DNA from: Bacteroidales bacterium
Lineage (GTDB): Bacteria; Bacteroidota; Bacteroidia; Bacteroidales; ML635J-15
Reading direction: 5' to 3'
NCBI GenBank assembly: GCA_017617125.1
Contig: JAFZWY010000033.1
Span: forward strand, 1 to 43,311
DNA length: 43,311 bases
Part shown: positions 8,616 to 17,017 of the stretch, in pieces
How positions within the stretch are numbered: position 1 is the first letter of the stretch
How the letters are laid out: each line of letters starts with the position of its first letter
Notes under the pieces: model-generated
The model's database searches: none
Told to the model about the DNA's origin: nothing
What the model saw: only the letters and a program-made list of their open reading frames with translations
Position numbers and translations under genes: made by a program

Positions 8616-10373
8616 TCACTTTTCCACTATCTTGCTCCACAAATATTCGTCCAGAAGTTCGTCGAACTTATACCTCATTCCCCTGGGTACAACAAATTCG
8701 ACAAGAGAATCGCATTCGGCAAAAACATCCACACCCATTTCATCTACCGAATATGGAATAACCACTCTTTTCAGATTGGAGCAACCCCAGAAGGCATTAT
8801 CGCATATTTTTGTCACCGAAGCTGGAATTTCAATAGATGTAAGACTGGTGCATTTCCAGAAAAGAGCCTCTGAAATTTCTTTAACCGAATTGGAAATCTT
8901 GACAGAGGTAAGGCCTGTGCAGTTATTGAAAGCATTGGCACCGATTTCGGTTACCGAATCGGGGATGACAAGCGACGAAAGTCCTGAGCAACAGAAAAAT
9001 GAATTTTCTCCAATCCGCTTTACAGAATTGGAAATCTGCACCGATTTCAACTCCATGCATCCCATGAAAGCGGCATCGCCAATTTCGACTATAGATTCGG
9101 GAATAATCGTATTGCAACAACCTATAATAAGTCTGTCGTTTTCGGTTTCAATCAAGGCGTTGCAATTTTCACGTGAATCATAACATGGATTGTTATCGTC
9201 AACAACTATTGACTTTAGTCGGCAGCAATTTGCAAACGCATTTGGATCAATATCTGTCAAGGTATCAGATATTGCAAGCGATGTCAGACTTTTGCAACTG
9301 TAAAATGCTGATATTCCGATTCTTGTTACCGTATCAGGAATTGTTATTGACGCAAGGCTTTCACAATTACAGAATGTACCATCTGCTATTTCGGTCAAAG
9401 TTGTAGGAATATTTACGGAAGTAAGCCCTGTGCAAGCATTAAATGCGTAAGCGCCAATACTTTCCACATTTTCGGGTATTACTATGGATGTCAATCTATC
9501 ACATTCGCTAAAGGCTCCTGCTTCAATTTTTGTTACAGAATCTGGTATTTCGGTATTGGCGCAACCGGTTATCAGCCTGCCGGTTCTGGTTTCGATTATT
9601 GCGTTGCAGTTGTTGCGCGAATCGTAAACGACATTGTTTTCGTCAACCTTTATCGAATCCAGACCACTACAAGCATAAAACGCACCGTCGGCAATTTTCG
9701 TTACTGAGCTGGGAATCAATATTGTAGTCAAACCGGTGCAACCATAAAAGGCCCCCTCCTCTATCCTTCTCAACGAATCGGGAAAAGCGGCAGACGTCAA
9801 ATCGCAGCAATCATAAAAAGCGTTTTCGGCGATGGATGATACTGTATTTGGAATAAACGACTTATTGCAGCCGTATATCAACTTGTTGGTAGCGGTTTCG
9901 ATTATGGCATTGCAGTTGTCTCGTGAATCGTATATAGGATTGGATTTATCTACTACAATCGATGACAAAGCTTCGCAACCGGCAAATACCTCTTCGCCAA
10001 TTTTCGTTACCGACGCAGTAATAACCAGCTCCTGCAAATCCATACAGCGGCAGAATGCCCCGTCGCAGATTTCGGTTACCGAATCGGGAATGACCACAGC
10101 GGCCAATAAAGAATCGTGAAATGCCCCAGGTCCAATAGTCGTAATCGAAGATGGGATGTTTATTTTCTTCAATTCAAAACAATCCGAAAAAGCACATTCA
10201 CCGATTTCAGTAACGCCATCGTTCAGTACTACGATACCATTTCCATCGTCGTACTCGTGACAGACAGAATTTTCTTCAATCCATTGTGACTCAAGCATCA
10301 TATATGCCTCGTAGCATATAGTTCTCGAAGTATCTAATTCAGTCCCCTCATAAAAATCACTGTTATTCTTCAT
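8616..10373 (-). CDS. BspA-like leucine-rich-repeat protein without a signal peptide
   Basis: About 585 residues made almost entirely of LRR_5 (BspA/TpLRR) repeats of the form ITIPDSVTKIGDGAFxxCxxLTS. At three places the register is broken by a YDSRxNCNA(I/L)IET block followed by a GC...IP(D/N/E)S segment, a spacing also seen in BspA-type proteins. I chose the ATG at 10373 (MKNNSDFYEG), because the in-frame GTG further upstream overlaps the -7 box at 10394-10401. The N-terminus is polar, with neither a signal peptide nor a lipobox, and no sorting domain is seen at the C-terminus. Most BspA proteins are surface adhesins, so a cytoplasmic location or a missed upstream start should be considered. 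The ligand is unknown. Confidence 0.85.
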   Translation of the reverse strand: MKNNSDFYEGTELDTSRTICYEAYMMLESQWIEENSVCHEYDDGNGIVVLNDGVTEIGECAFSDCFELKKINIPSSITTIGPGAFHDSLLAAVVIPDSVTEICDGAFCRCMDLQELVITASVTKIGEEVFAGCEALSSIVVDKSNPIYDSRDNCNAIIETATNKLIYGCNKSFIPNTVSSIAENAFYDCCDLTSAAFPDSLRRIEEGAFYGCTGLTTILIPSSVTKIADGAFYACSGLDSIKVDENNVVYDSRNNCNAIIETRTGRLITGCANTEIPDSVTKIEAGAFSECDRLTSIVIPENVESIGAYAFNACTGLTSVNIPTTLTEIADGTFCNCESLASITIPDTVTRIGISAFYSCKSLTSLAISDTLTDIDPNAFANCCRLKSIVVDDNNPCYDSRENCNALIETENDRLIIGCCNTIIPESIVEIGDAAFMGCMELKSVQISNSVKRIGENSFFCCSGLSSLVIPDSVTEIGANAFNNCTGLTSVKISNSVKEISEALFWKCTSLTSIEIPASVTKICDNAFWGCSNLKRVVIPYSVDEMGVDVFAECDSLVEFVVPRGMRYKFDELLDEYLWSKIVEK

Positions 10374-10393
10374 GTCTTTCAATTTTGATGGCA

Positions 10394-10401
10394 CAAAGTT
10401 A
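10394..10401 (-). promoter_or_regulatory. -7 box of the BspA-like gene
   Basis: The minus strand reads TAACTTTG (TAnnTTTG), 20 nt before the ATG at 10373. It overlaps an alternative in-frame GTG start and so helps decide the start. Confidence 0.55.
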
Positions 10402-10506
10402 GATTAATTTAGAGAACTTGCCCTAGTGGAGTTGGAATTTTGATAATATTTTATTATACAATTAGTTAATAATATTCCGCACAAGATTGGTATGTCAAAG
10501 GCTAAA

Positions 10507-10549
10507 GTCGAACAGACTGTCAGACTGCTAGCCTACTAGCCTGTTCGAC
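10507..10549. repeat. Bulged palindrome in the divergent BspA-mnmG spacer
   Basis: Arms GTCGAACAG (10507-10515) and CTGTTCGAC (10541-10549) are perfect complements. A second stem, GCTAG (10527-10531) with CTAGC (10536-10540), stacks on the right arm, leaving an 11-nt left bulge made of a near-tandem CAGACTGT/CAGACTGC. It may be a REP-type element or a protein-binding site. Confidence 0.7.
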
Positions 10550-10604
10550 CCAATTAACACTCCCGCGTTAAAAACTTAATTATCAACATCCCAACATTAT
10601 TCAC

Positions 10605-10612
10605 TACATTTG
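10605..10612 (+). promoter_or_regulatory. Putative -7 box of mnmG
   Basis: TACATTTG matches TAnnTTTG and lies 35 nt upstream of the mnmG ATG. Confidence 0.5.
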
Positions 10613-10647
10613 ACGATTTGAATTGGATAAATTGTAATAGATACTAA

Positions 10648-12525
10648 ATGACTGAAAATTACGATGTTATAGTAGTAGGGGCTGGACACGCAGGCTGCGA
10701 AGCGGCAGCGGCAGCGGCAAATATGGGAAGCAAAGTGCTGCTCGTGACAATCGACATGAACAAAATCGCACAGATGTCGTGCAACCCCGCTATGGGTGGA
10801 GTTGCCAAGGGTCAGATTGTCAGGGAGATAGATGCACTTGGCGGACTTTCGGGAATCGTTACCGACAAGGCAATGATACAGTTCCGAATGCTCAACATGT
10901 CGAAAGGCCCAGCAATGTGGAGCCCTCGCGCCCAGTGCGACCGAATGGTATTCAGTGGCGAATGGCGAAGCCAGCTAGAAGCAATAAAGAATGTTTCGTT
11001 TCTGCAAGATACTGTAAATAAGGTAATTGTAGAAAATAATCGCGTCTGCGGAATAGAAACCTACCTCGGAATAAAAGTTTACGCAAAAGCCGTAATCCTC
11101 ACCACCGGCACTTTCCTTAACGGTCTGATGCACATAGGACATAGCCATTTCGAAGGTGGACGGATCTCGGAACCAGCTGCAGTTGGACTTACACAAAACC
11201 TCGCTGAACTTGGTTTCACCTACGACCGCATGAAGACAGGAACCCCTGTGAGAATAGACGGCCGTACTATCGATTTCTCTGAGCTTCAGGAACAAAGCGG
11301 TGACGAAACCATTATTCCGTTCTCGTACATGCACAATTACAACCAGCATTTCCTGAAACAACGCAGTTGCTACATTACATACACCAGCGAAGAAGTTCAC
11401 GACACTCTGCGTCAGGGACTTAAGGATTCGCCACTCTACGACGGAACTATAAAGAGCATAGGTCCACGCTACTGCCCGAGCATCGAGACAAAACTTGTAA
11501 CTTTCCCCGATAAGGACAAGCACCAGCTTTTCCTCGAACCAGAAGGGGAGACCTCAGTGGAATTTTACCTCAATGGCTTCTCATCGTCTTTACCGATAGA
11601 TGTGCAGTACCAAGCTTTGCGCAAAATCAAAGGCCTTGAAAATGCAAAGATTTTCCGTCCCGGCTATGCTATCGAATACGACTTCTTCCACCCTACCCAA
11701 CTGAAAGCCACATTGGAGACTAAACTCATTGAAAATCTGTATTTTGCAGGACAAATCAACGGCACAACCGGTTACGAAGAAGCAGCAGGGCAGGGGATTA
11801 TCGCAGGCATAAACGCTCACCTGAAAATCAACGAAAAACCAGAGTTCACTCTCAACCGCGACCAAGCTTACATTGGTGTTCTCATCGACGATCTCATCAC
11901 TAAGGGTGTTGACGAACCATACAGAATGTTCACTTCGCGTGCCGAATTCCGCATACTTCTCCGTCAGGATAACTGCGATGTTAGGCTCACAGAACTTTCG
12001 CATAATATTGGTCTTGCAACAGATGAACGTTTACGAGTTTTTGAAGACAAGATTGCAAAGCGAGACCAGCTCATCGACTTCTGCAACAACCAAAGCTGCA
12101 AGCCTGAAACTATCAACGAAATGCTCTCAGAATTAGGTAGTTCGGAGCTAAAACAAAGCATAAAAATGAACAATATTATCACTCGTCCGCAAGTGAAAAT
12201 CAAGGATTTATACCGTTTTGACAATGAACTTGACACACTTGTTACAAACTTTGGCGACAAGAAGGACGAGATAGTTGATGCAGCCGAAATACTACTAAAA
12301 TACTCCGGCTATATTGAGCGTGAAAAACTCATTGCCGACAAGTTAAAGCGACTTGAAAATATTGTCATCGAAGGCAAGATTAACTATGCAGAAGTGAATT
12401 CACTCTCAACCGAAGCAAGGCAGAAACTGATGAAAATTAATCCGCACACCATTGGTCAGGCATCACGAATTAGCGGTGTTTCACCTTCCGACATAAGTGT
12501 GCTATTGGTGCTGATGGGAAGATAA
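10648..12525 (+). CDS. mnmG: tRNA uridine-5-carboxymethylaminomethyl modification enzyme MnmG (GidA)
   Basis: A 625-residue protein of full family length. It opens with the FAD-binding VIVVGAGHAGCEAA motif and the invariant MSCNPAMGGVAKGQIVREIDALGG and KGPAMWSPRAQCDR segments, has the second signature IKSIGPRYCPSIETKL, and ends in the C-terminal helical domain (HTIGQASRISGVSPSDISVLLVLMGR). With MnmE it uses FAD and methylenetetrahydrofolate to modify U34 of certain tRNAs. mnmE is not in the window. In many bacteria gidA lies close to the origin and parS sites, which fits the three parS sequences found just downstream. Confidence 0.97.
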   Translation: MTENYDVIVVGAGHAGCEAAAAAANMGSKVLLVTIDMNKIAQMSCNPAMGGVAKGQIVREIDALGGLSGIVTDKAMIQFRMLNMSKGPAMWSPRAQCDRMVFSGEWRSQLEAIKNVSFLQDTVNKVIVENNRVCGIETYLGIKVYAKAVILTTGTFLNGLMHIGHSHFEGGRISEPAAVGLTQNLAELGFTYDRMKTGTPVRIDGRTIDFSELQEQSGDETIIPFSYMHNYNQHFLKQRSCYITYTSEEVHDTLRQGLKDSPLYDGTIKSIGPRYCPSIETKLVTFPDKDKHQLFLEPEGETSVEFYLNGFSSSLPIDVQYQALRKIKGLENAKIFRPGYAIEYDFFHPTQLKATLETKLIENLYFAGQINGTTGYEEAAGQGIIAGINAHLKINEKPEFTLNRDQAYIGVLIDDLITKGVDEPYRMFTSRAEFRILLRQDNCDVRLTELSHNIGLATDERLRVFEDKIAKRDQLIDFCNNQSCKPETINEMLSELGSSELKQSIKMNNIITRPQVKIKDLYRFDNELDTLVTNFGDKKDEIVDAAEILLKYSGYIEREKLIADKLKRLENIVIEGKINYAEVNSLSTEARQKLMKINPHTIGQASRISGVSPSDISVLLVLMGR

Positions 12526-12540
12526 AAATAATCCGCACTT

Positions 12541-12563
12541 CGCCCCCTGAGCCTGTCGAGGGG
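12541..12563 (+). repeat. REP-like palindrome, single copy
   Basis: CCCCT (12544-12548) and AGGGG (12559-12563) enclose the core GAGCCTGTCGA. This core, with minor variation, recurs at about ten places in the window. Confidence 0.7.
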
Positions 12564-12585
12564 AAGAGGTAATGGAAGTAATTAA

Positions 12586-12601
12586 TGTTTCATGTGAAAC
12601 A
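12586..12601 (+). promoter_or_regulatory. parS-like ParB-binding site 1
   Basis: TGTTTCATGTGAAACA differs by one base from the widely conserved parS consensus TGTTTCACGTGAAACA. It lies between mnmG and ade, 17 nt before the ade start codon. Confidence 0.85.
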
Positions 12602-12618
12602 ATTATAACAACAAGATA

Positions 12619-14334
12619 ATGAATAAAATAGAAAATAAAAATATTATGCAAACAAAGAGTACTAATAACAAATTTGCCTCTTCGACTAACGCTCAGAGAG
12701 CAAATTCTAGAAAAATAGTAGGTAACATTGTTGATGTTCTCAACAGAAAAATATTCAAGGGTGAAATCACAATCGAGAATGATAGGATTGTAAAAATCTC
12801 TCCTAAGGAAACGACAAGCGATGTCTATATTTTGCCAGGTCTGATTGATTCGCACATTCACATCGAAAGCACAATGATGATACCAAGCGAATTTGCTAAG
12901 GTTGCAGTTAAGAACGGTACTATTGGAGTTGTCACCGATCCACACGAAATTGCCAATGTGCTTGGTGAAAAAGGTATTGATTTTATGATAAAAAACTCAG
13001 AATCAGCACCTTTGAAGACATTCTACTGTGTTCCGTCTTGTGTTCCAGCAACCACATTCGAAACCTCAGGAGCTACACTCGATGCTGCAATAATTGACAA
13101 GATTTTCACTAAATATGGTTTGAAAGTGCTTGGTGAAATGATGAATTATCCTGGCGTTATATACGATGATCCAGAAGTTCTGGCAAAGCTCGAAGTTGCA
13201 AAGAAACACGGTGCTGTTATCGATGGTCACTCTCCGCAAGTCAGTGGCGACAACTTGAAAAAATATATTAACGCTGGAATAAGCACCGACCATGAATGCA
13301 GAGATATTGACGAGGCAATCGAAAAAATAAACCTCGGTATGAATATTCTCGTCCGCGAAGGTTCCGCAGCAAAGAATTTTGATGCTTTATACCCTCTAAT
13401 TTCTAAATTCAATAAATCGGTAATGCTTTCGACGGATGATTCACACCCCGACGACCTTTTAAAATTTGGACACATTAACAAAATATTGAAAATGGGCATA
13501 AAGTACGGAATTGACATTTTTGACCTGCTTACTGCCGCCTGTGTGAATCCAGTTAAACATTATGATCTTCCAATCGGACTTCTACGCGAAAAAGATTATG
13601 CCGACATGATTATTGTTGACGACCTAAAATCATTCAATATTCAAGAAACAATAATTAATGGTAATACGGTTTACTCGAATGGTCGAATTTTGTTCAGTAC
13701 AAAAAACATCCAGCCTATAAATAATTTCAATGCTCAAAAAATTTCGGAGACCGACGTCAGAATAGAACCAAAGTCGGAAAAGATAAAGGTGATTGAAATT
13801 ATCGAAAACGAATTACTCACAAATTGCATTATCGAGAAGGCTAGGGTAGAGGATGGTAATGTAGTTTCCGACACAAAATGTGACATTCTTAAAATTGCAG
13901 TTCTGAACCGTTACTCCAAAGATGCAAAACCGCAGATTGGATTTATCAAGGGGTTTTGCCTTACAGCAGGTGCAATTGCAACATCGGTGGCTCACGACAG
14001 TCACAACATAATTGCAGTAGGTGTTAGCGACGAAGATATTGTAAAAGCAATAAACGAAATAGTCGACAATAAAGGAGGTATGTGTTATGTAAAGGGTATG
14101 GACTATTACACCCTCCCTCTTGAGTTTGCAGGTCTGATGACACAGCAAAGTTGTGAACGCATCAGTGATATGTATAGCCGGATGAACCACATCGTAAAGA
14201 GCAATGGTTGCCGACTTGCATCACCATTTATGACTCTTTCATTTATGGCATTGTTGGTCATCCCAAGTCTCAAATTAAGCGACAAAGGTCTATTCGATGG
14301 AGATAAGTTTGAGATGACAGATTTGTTTGTATAA
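12619..14334 (+). CDS. ade: Adenine deaminase
   Basis: A 571-residue amidohydrolase that converts adenine to hypoxanthine and ammonia (purine salvage). The metal-site motifs of this family are visible: LPGLIDSHIHIEST (about 74-87), TDPHEIANVLG, IDGHSPQVSG, and STDDSHPDDLLKFG. The C-terminal half with IKGFCLTAGAIATSVAHDSHNIIAVG and the ending with SLKLSDKGLFDGDKFE is also typical. The start is uncertain: the ATG at 12619 gives a roughly 35-residue extension before the conserved part, and Met10 (12646) is an alternative. It follows mnmG in the same direction with a REP-like palindrome and a parS site between them. Confidence 0.93.
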   Translation: MNKIENKNIMQTKSTNNKFASSTNAQRANSRKIVGNIVDVLNRKIFKGEITIENDRIVKISPKETTSDVYILPGLIDSHIHIESTMMIPSEFAKVAVKNGTIGVVTDPHEIANVLGEKGIDFMIKNSESAPLKTFYCVPSCVPATTFETSGATLDAAIIDKIFTKYGLKVLGEMMNYPGVIYDDPEVLAKLEVAKKHGAVIDGHSPQVSGDNLKKYINAGISTDHECRDIDEAIEKINLGMNILVREGSAAKNFDALYPLISKFNKSVMLSTDDSHPDDLLKFGHINKILKMGIKYGIDIFDLLTAACVNPVKHYDLPIGLLREKDYADMIIVDDLKSFNIQETIINGNTVYSNGRILFSTKNIQPINNFNAQKISETDVRIEPKSEKIKVIEIIENELLTNCIIEKARVEDGNVVSDTKCDILKIAVLNRYSKDAKPQIGFIKGFCLTAGAIATSVAHDSHNIIAVGVSDEDIVKAINEIVDNKGGMCYVKGMDYYTLPLEFAGLMTQQSCERISDMYSRMNHIVKSNGCRLASPFMTLSFMALLVIPSLKLSDKGLFDGDKFEMTDLFV

Positions 14335-14340
14335 TAATCA

Positions 14341-14367
14341 TCCGCCGGTTGAGCCTGTCGAAACGAA
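14341..14367 (+). repeat. REP-like palindrome, single copy
   Basis: CCGCC at the left edge is followed by GTTGAGCCTGTCGAAAC, in which GTT and AAC flank the shared core GAGCCTGTCGA. It lies just after the ade stop codon. Confidence 0.65.
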
Positions 14368-14380
14368 GAATTCTAAACAT

Positions 14381-14396
14381 TGTTTCATGTGAAACA
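14381..14396 (+). promoter_or_regulatory. parS-like ParB-binding site 2
   Basis: TGTTTCATGTGAAACA, identical to site 1. The flanking AT and AT extend the dyad to 20 bp. It is 47 nt downstream of the ade stop. Confidence 0.88.
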
Positions 14397-14474
14397 ATAC
14401 GTAAAATATTGATAATTAACATTATAAATAATCAAAAAAAATAATAACATAAATAACGCCTAAAAAGGAATAAT

Positions 14475-14490
14475 TGTTTCACATGAAACA
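14475..14490 (-). promoter_or_regulatory. parS-like ParB-binding site 3
   Basis: TGTTTCACATGAAACA is the reverse complement of sites 1 and 2. It is 43 nt before the dtd start codon. The three copies fall within 1.9 kb. Confidence 0.88.
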
Positions 14491-14533
14491 AATTGTAAAA
14501 TACTATAAATCAAAACACTAACTACTCAAAAAT

Positions 14534-14986
14534 ATGAAAATCCTAATTCAACGAGTGAAACATTCGAAATGCACTGTAGATGGTAAAGAAATTTCTAAAA
14601 TAGGGCAGGGTATACTCGTATTCGTAGGCATAACAAACGATGACACAACCGAAGATATTGAATGGCTAGCAAACAAAATGGTAAATCTACGCATTTTCAA
14701 CGATGAAGATGGAGTTATGAACAAATCGTGCATTGAAATTGACGGCGAAATAATGATAATAAGCCAGTTCACCCTTCATGCCCGTACAAAGAAAGGAAAC
14801 CGCCCATCATATGTCGATGCTGCTAAACCTGAAATCTCAGAACCTCTATACAAGAAATTTATCGAAACAGTAAACTCACTAACTGGCAAAACTTCAGCCA
14901 CTGGCATCTTTGGAGCCGACATGAAGATTGAACTCCTCAACGACGGACCAGTGACAATAATCATAGACTCAAAAAATAGGATATAA
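14534..14986 (+). CDS. dtd: D-aminoacyl-tRNA deacylase (Dtd)
   Basis: A 150-residue protein of exact family length. It has the two signature motifs, SQFTLHA (about 76-82) and NDGPVTI (about 136-142, containing the chiral-proofreading Gly-Pro), and starts with the usual MKILIQRVKHSKCTVDG. Dtd hydrolyses D-aminoacyl-tRNAs and also mischarged Gly-tRNAAla. The gene is separated from ade by a REP-like palindrome and two parS sites, and converges on the blaR1-like gene. Confidence 0.95.
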   Translation: MKILIQRVKHSKCTVDGKEISKIGQGILVFVGITNDDTTEDIEWLANKMVNLRIFNDEDGVMNKSCIEIDGEIMIISQFTLHARTKKGNRPSYVDAAKPEISEPLYKKFIETVNSLTGKTSATGIFGADMKIELLNDGPVTIIIDSKNRI

Positions 14987-15015
14987 AAAAAGTTGCAGCC
15001 CGTAGACTGCAACTT
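14984..15015 (-). terminator. Intrinsic terminator of the blaI-blaR1-type operon
   Basis: The stem AAGTTGCAG (14990-14998) and CTGCAACTT (15007-15015) closes an 8-nt loop. On the minus strand it is followed by a T-run, so it fits the 3' end of the blaR1-like gene, which stops at 15034. Confidence 0.75.
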
Positions 15016-15033
15016 ATAAAAGAATTCGAATAC

Positions 15034-16335
15034 TTATTTTTGTGGAGCCTTGAAGACAAATGGCATCACGAAATTTACTCGTACAGTTTTTCCCTTAACT
15101 TTGCCAGGGGTCCATTTAGGCATTGACTTTACCACGCGAACTGCCTCTGCATCGCATTCCTTGTCGCAACCTCTCAATACTTTTACATTGGTAATGCTTC
15201 CATCCTTCTCGATAGTGAACGAGACAAATGTCTTTCCACCAATACCTTTTTTCTTGGCATTTTCGGGATATACCGTATTTTCCTGAATGAACTTCATCAT
15301 GGCTTCGTCACCACCAGGAAATTGTGGCATTACTTCTACATCTCCAGCTTCATAGATGCTGTCTTTGCTTTGCTGAATATTTGTTTTAATGTCTCCATTT
15401 GCAATAACTGTTGCTTCGGAGTTATTGTCAGCGAGCTGTTCCTTAGCTGTCGCATTTGTATTGGCAACCAGCATCACAGCCAATACAGGTAGCGTGACCA
15501 GAAGCCTCCACCAGAGACCTTTGGTCTTTTCACTCTTAGTAATCATTTTGATTCGTTTTTTAGTTAGTATTAAACTGAAATTATTACTAATTCTGCTAAA
15601 ATCGACAGCCGTGCACTGCTGCAAAATCAGCATCATATAGTCCCTCTTATTAGCGCCAGCATCCACCACATCACGGTCAGCCTGATACTCATGAATGCAC
15701 TGCAACTCCCGTTTCAACATATAGATGAAAGGATTGAACCATTGCAGTACCATCATAATCTCAATAAAAACTATATCCCATGAATGATGATGGCTTATAT
15801 GGCTAATTTCGTGTCTAACAATTTCTTTATCGATCGATTTGTCGGGGAAGAAAGCATAGTTGAGGAAAGAGAACGATCCTTGCTCCTTACCGGTATACAC
15901 TGCAGTATAACTTCCGCACTTTTCCTTCTGTGATTTCACCACCAATAAAAATATCTTGAATAGCTTGAACATCAAGAGCAGCAACGATATGCCCACACCA
16001 ACAAAATAGATTATTGATATTATTTGCCAGATGCTATAATGCTGTGCTGCTGCCTCAACCAAAGGTGTGCTTTCATCTGCTGCAATGGCAACCTGGTCAA
16101 GCACTATTCCTCCAAACATGTTTTGCTTCAAACTTAACATCTCTGGCGAACCTCTGCCTATAAGAACTCCAAGCAATGGCAACGCTAAGGCAAATATTAT
16201 CGACATCAATATGTAATATCTGTTGAACTTGATTCTGTTGCTGTTTGTGAACAATAGACGATAAACAATCCAGAAAACTGCAATTGCAACTGCAATTGGC
16301 AACAGACGACCTAATATTAATTCTTGTGCACTCAT
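15034..16335 (-). CDS. BlaR1/MecR1-type M56 metallopeptidase sensor with C-terminal TonB domain
   Basis: The 433-residue protein starts with transmembrane helices (about 10-30 and 40-60, with another at 105-133), has the M56 zinc-protease motif VRHEISHISHHHSWD (HExxH at 175-179) and a downstream HEYQAD segment. A further transmembrane helix lies at about 275-295, and the C-terminus is a TonB-like domain (FPGGDEAMMKFIQEN and VSFTIEKDGSITNVKV). Such Bacteroidota proteins pair with a BlaI repressor and usually sense the cell envelope. The TonB-type tail replaces the penicillin-binding sensor of true BlaR1, so the signal need not be a beta-lactam. It follows blaI by 3 nt. Confidence 0.85.
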   Translation of the reverse strand: MSAQELILGRLLPIAVAIAVFWIVYRLLFTNSNRIKFNRYYILMSIIFALALPLLGVLIGRGSPEMLSLKQNMFGGIVLDQVAIAADESTPLVEAAAQHYSIWQIISIIYFVGVGISLLLLMFKLFKIFLLVVKSQKEKCGSYTAVYTGKEQGSFSFLNYAFFPDKSIDKEIVRHEISHISHHHSWDIVFIEIMMVLQWFNPFIYMLKRELQCIHEYQADRDVVDAGANKRDYMMLILQQCTAVDFSRISNNFSLILTKKRIKMITKSEKTKGLWWRLLVTLPVLAVMLVANTNATAKEQLADNNSEATVIANGDIKTNIQQSKDSIYEAGDVEVMPQFPGGDEAMMKFIQENTVYPENAKKKGIGGKTFVSFTIEKDGSITNVKVLRGCDKECDAEAVRVVKSMPKWTPGKVKGKTVRVNFVMPFVFKAPQK

Positions 16336-16338
16336 GAC

Positions 16339-16713
16339 TTATTTTTTTTCGTTTTCAATAGCTTCATCAATCACTTTTTTCAGCGACTCCAATTCCTCGA
16401 TACTGAAATTCTCCTTTTTTGCAAAGGAAGAAACCAAATCAAGATACGAATTGTTGAAATAACGCTCAACAACACTTCCAAGATACCGCTGAGAATATTC
16501 CTCCTTACTTATTATAGCACTGTAACGATTGGCACGGCAGAAAGTTTCGTGAGTTACAAAACCTTTGTTCTCCAATATCTTTATTACAGTAAGCACAGTA
16601 TTATAAGCAGGTTTCGGTTCTGGAAATGCCGCAATAATTTCGTTGGCAAATCCCTGACCGATGTTCCAGATTACCTGCATCACCTGTTCTTCTCCTTTAG
16701 TCAACTCTTTCAT
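16339..16713 (-). CDS. BlaI/MecI-family transcriptional repressor
   Basis: This 124-residue protein is of family size: an N-terminal winged helix (TKGEEQVMQVIWNIGQGFANEIIAAF, and the recognition region KPAYNTVLTVIKILENKGFVTHE) followed by a coiled-coil-like dimerisation tail. These repressors bind dyads in their own promoter and are cleaved when the BlaR1-type partner is activated. The gene is first in the two-gene operon and its promoter carries AACTA-based inverted repeats (16781-16816), consistent with autoregulation. Confidence 0.9.
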   Translation of the reverse strand: MKELTKGEEQVMQVIWNIGQGFANEIIAAFPEPKPAYNTVLTVIKILENKGFVTHETFCRANRYSAIISKEEYSQRYLGSVVERYFNNSYLDLVSSFAKKENFSIEELESLKKVIDEAIENEKK

Positions 16714-16773
16714 AACAAATGAATTTTTATTGTTACTAATCTTAATGTCAAATTTTTAATAATCTCGACACTG

Positions 16774-16816
16774 CAAATATAAATAGTTTTTTAAATATAC
16801 AACTATTTTTTTAGTT
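16774..16816 (-). promoter_or_regulatory. Promoter and operator-like dyads of the blaI-blaR1 operon
   Basis: The -7 box TATATTTG (minus strand, 16774-16781) is adjoined on its upstream side by three half-sites: AAATAGTT (16781-16788), AACTATTT (16801-16808) and TAGTT (16812-16816). They form two overlapping inverted repeats. They lie where the -33 region should be, as expected for a BlaI-type repressor operator. Confidence 0.6.
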
Positions 16817-16992
16817 ATAATATTATTTTTTTAATCACGTTGTATTTATTTGATTGATTTATAATTAATTATGATGTAAAAAAATTGAATATTTTATCAA
16901 ATTTTACGCAATTTTAGGTTAAATATTTACATCCAACTAATAAATTAAGTCACATTTTTTGCCCAAATTCTGCGTGAGTGTAAAATTTTATG

Positions 16993-17000
16993 TAAGTTTG
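16993..17000 (+). promoter_or_regulatory. Putative -7 box of porQ
   Basis: TAAGTTTG matches TAnnTTTG, 17 nt before the ATG. The 280-nt spacer to blaI is very AT-rich and otherwise without a recognisable gene. Confidence 0.45.
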
Positions 17001-17017
17001 CGCGTTAATTTCAAACA

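Noticed and set aside
16339..16713. Classical beta-lactam resistance regulation (blaI-blaR1 with bla gene)
   Set aside because: No beta-lactamase or PBP gene is adjacent and the sensor ends in a TonB-like domain instead of a penicillin-binding one, so a resistance role was not assigned.
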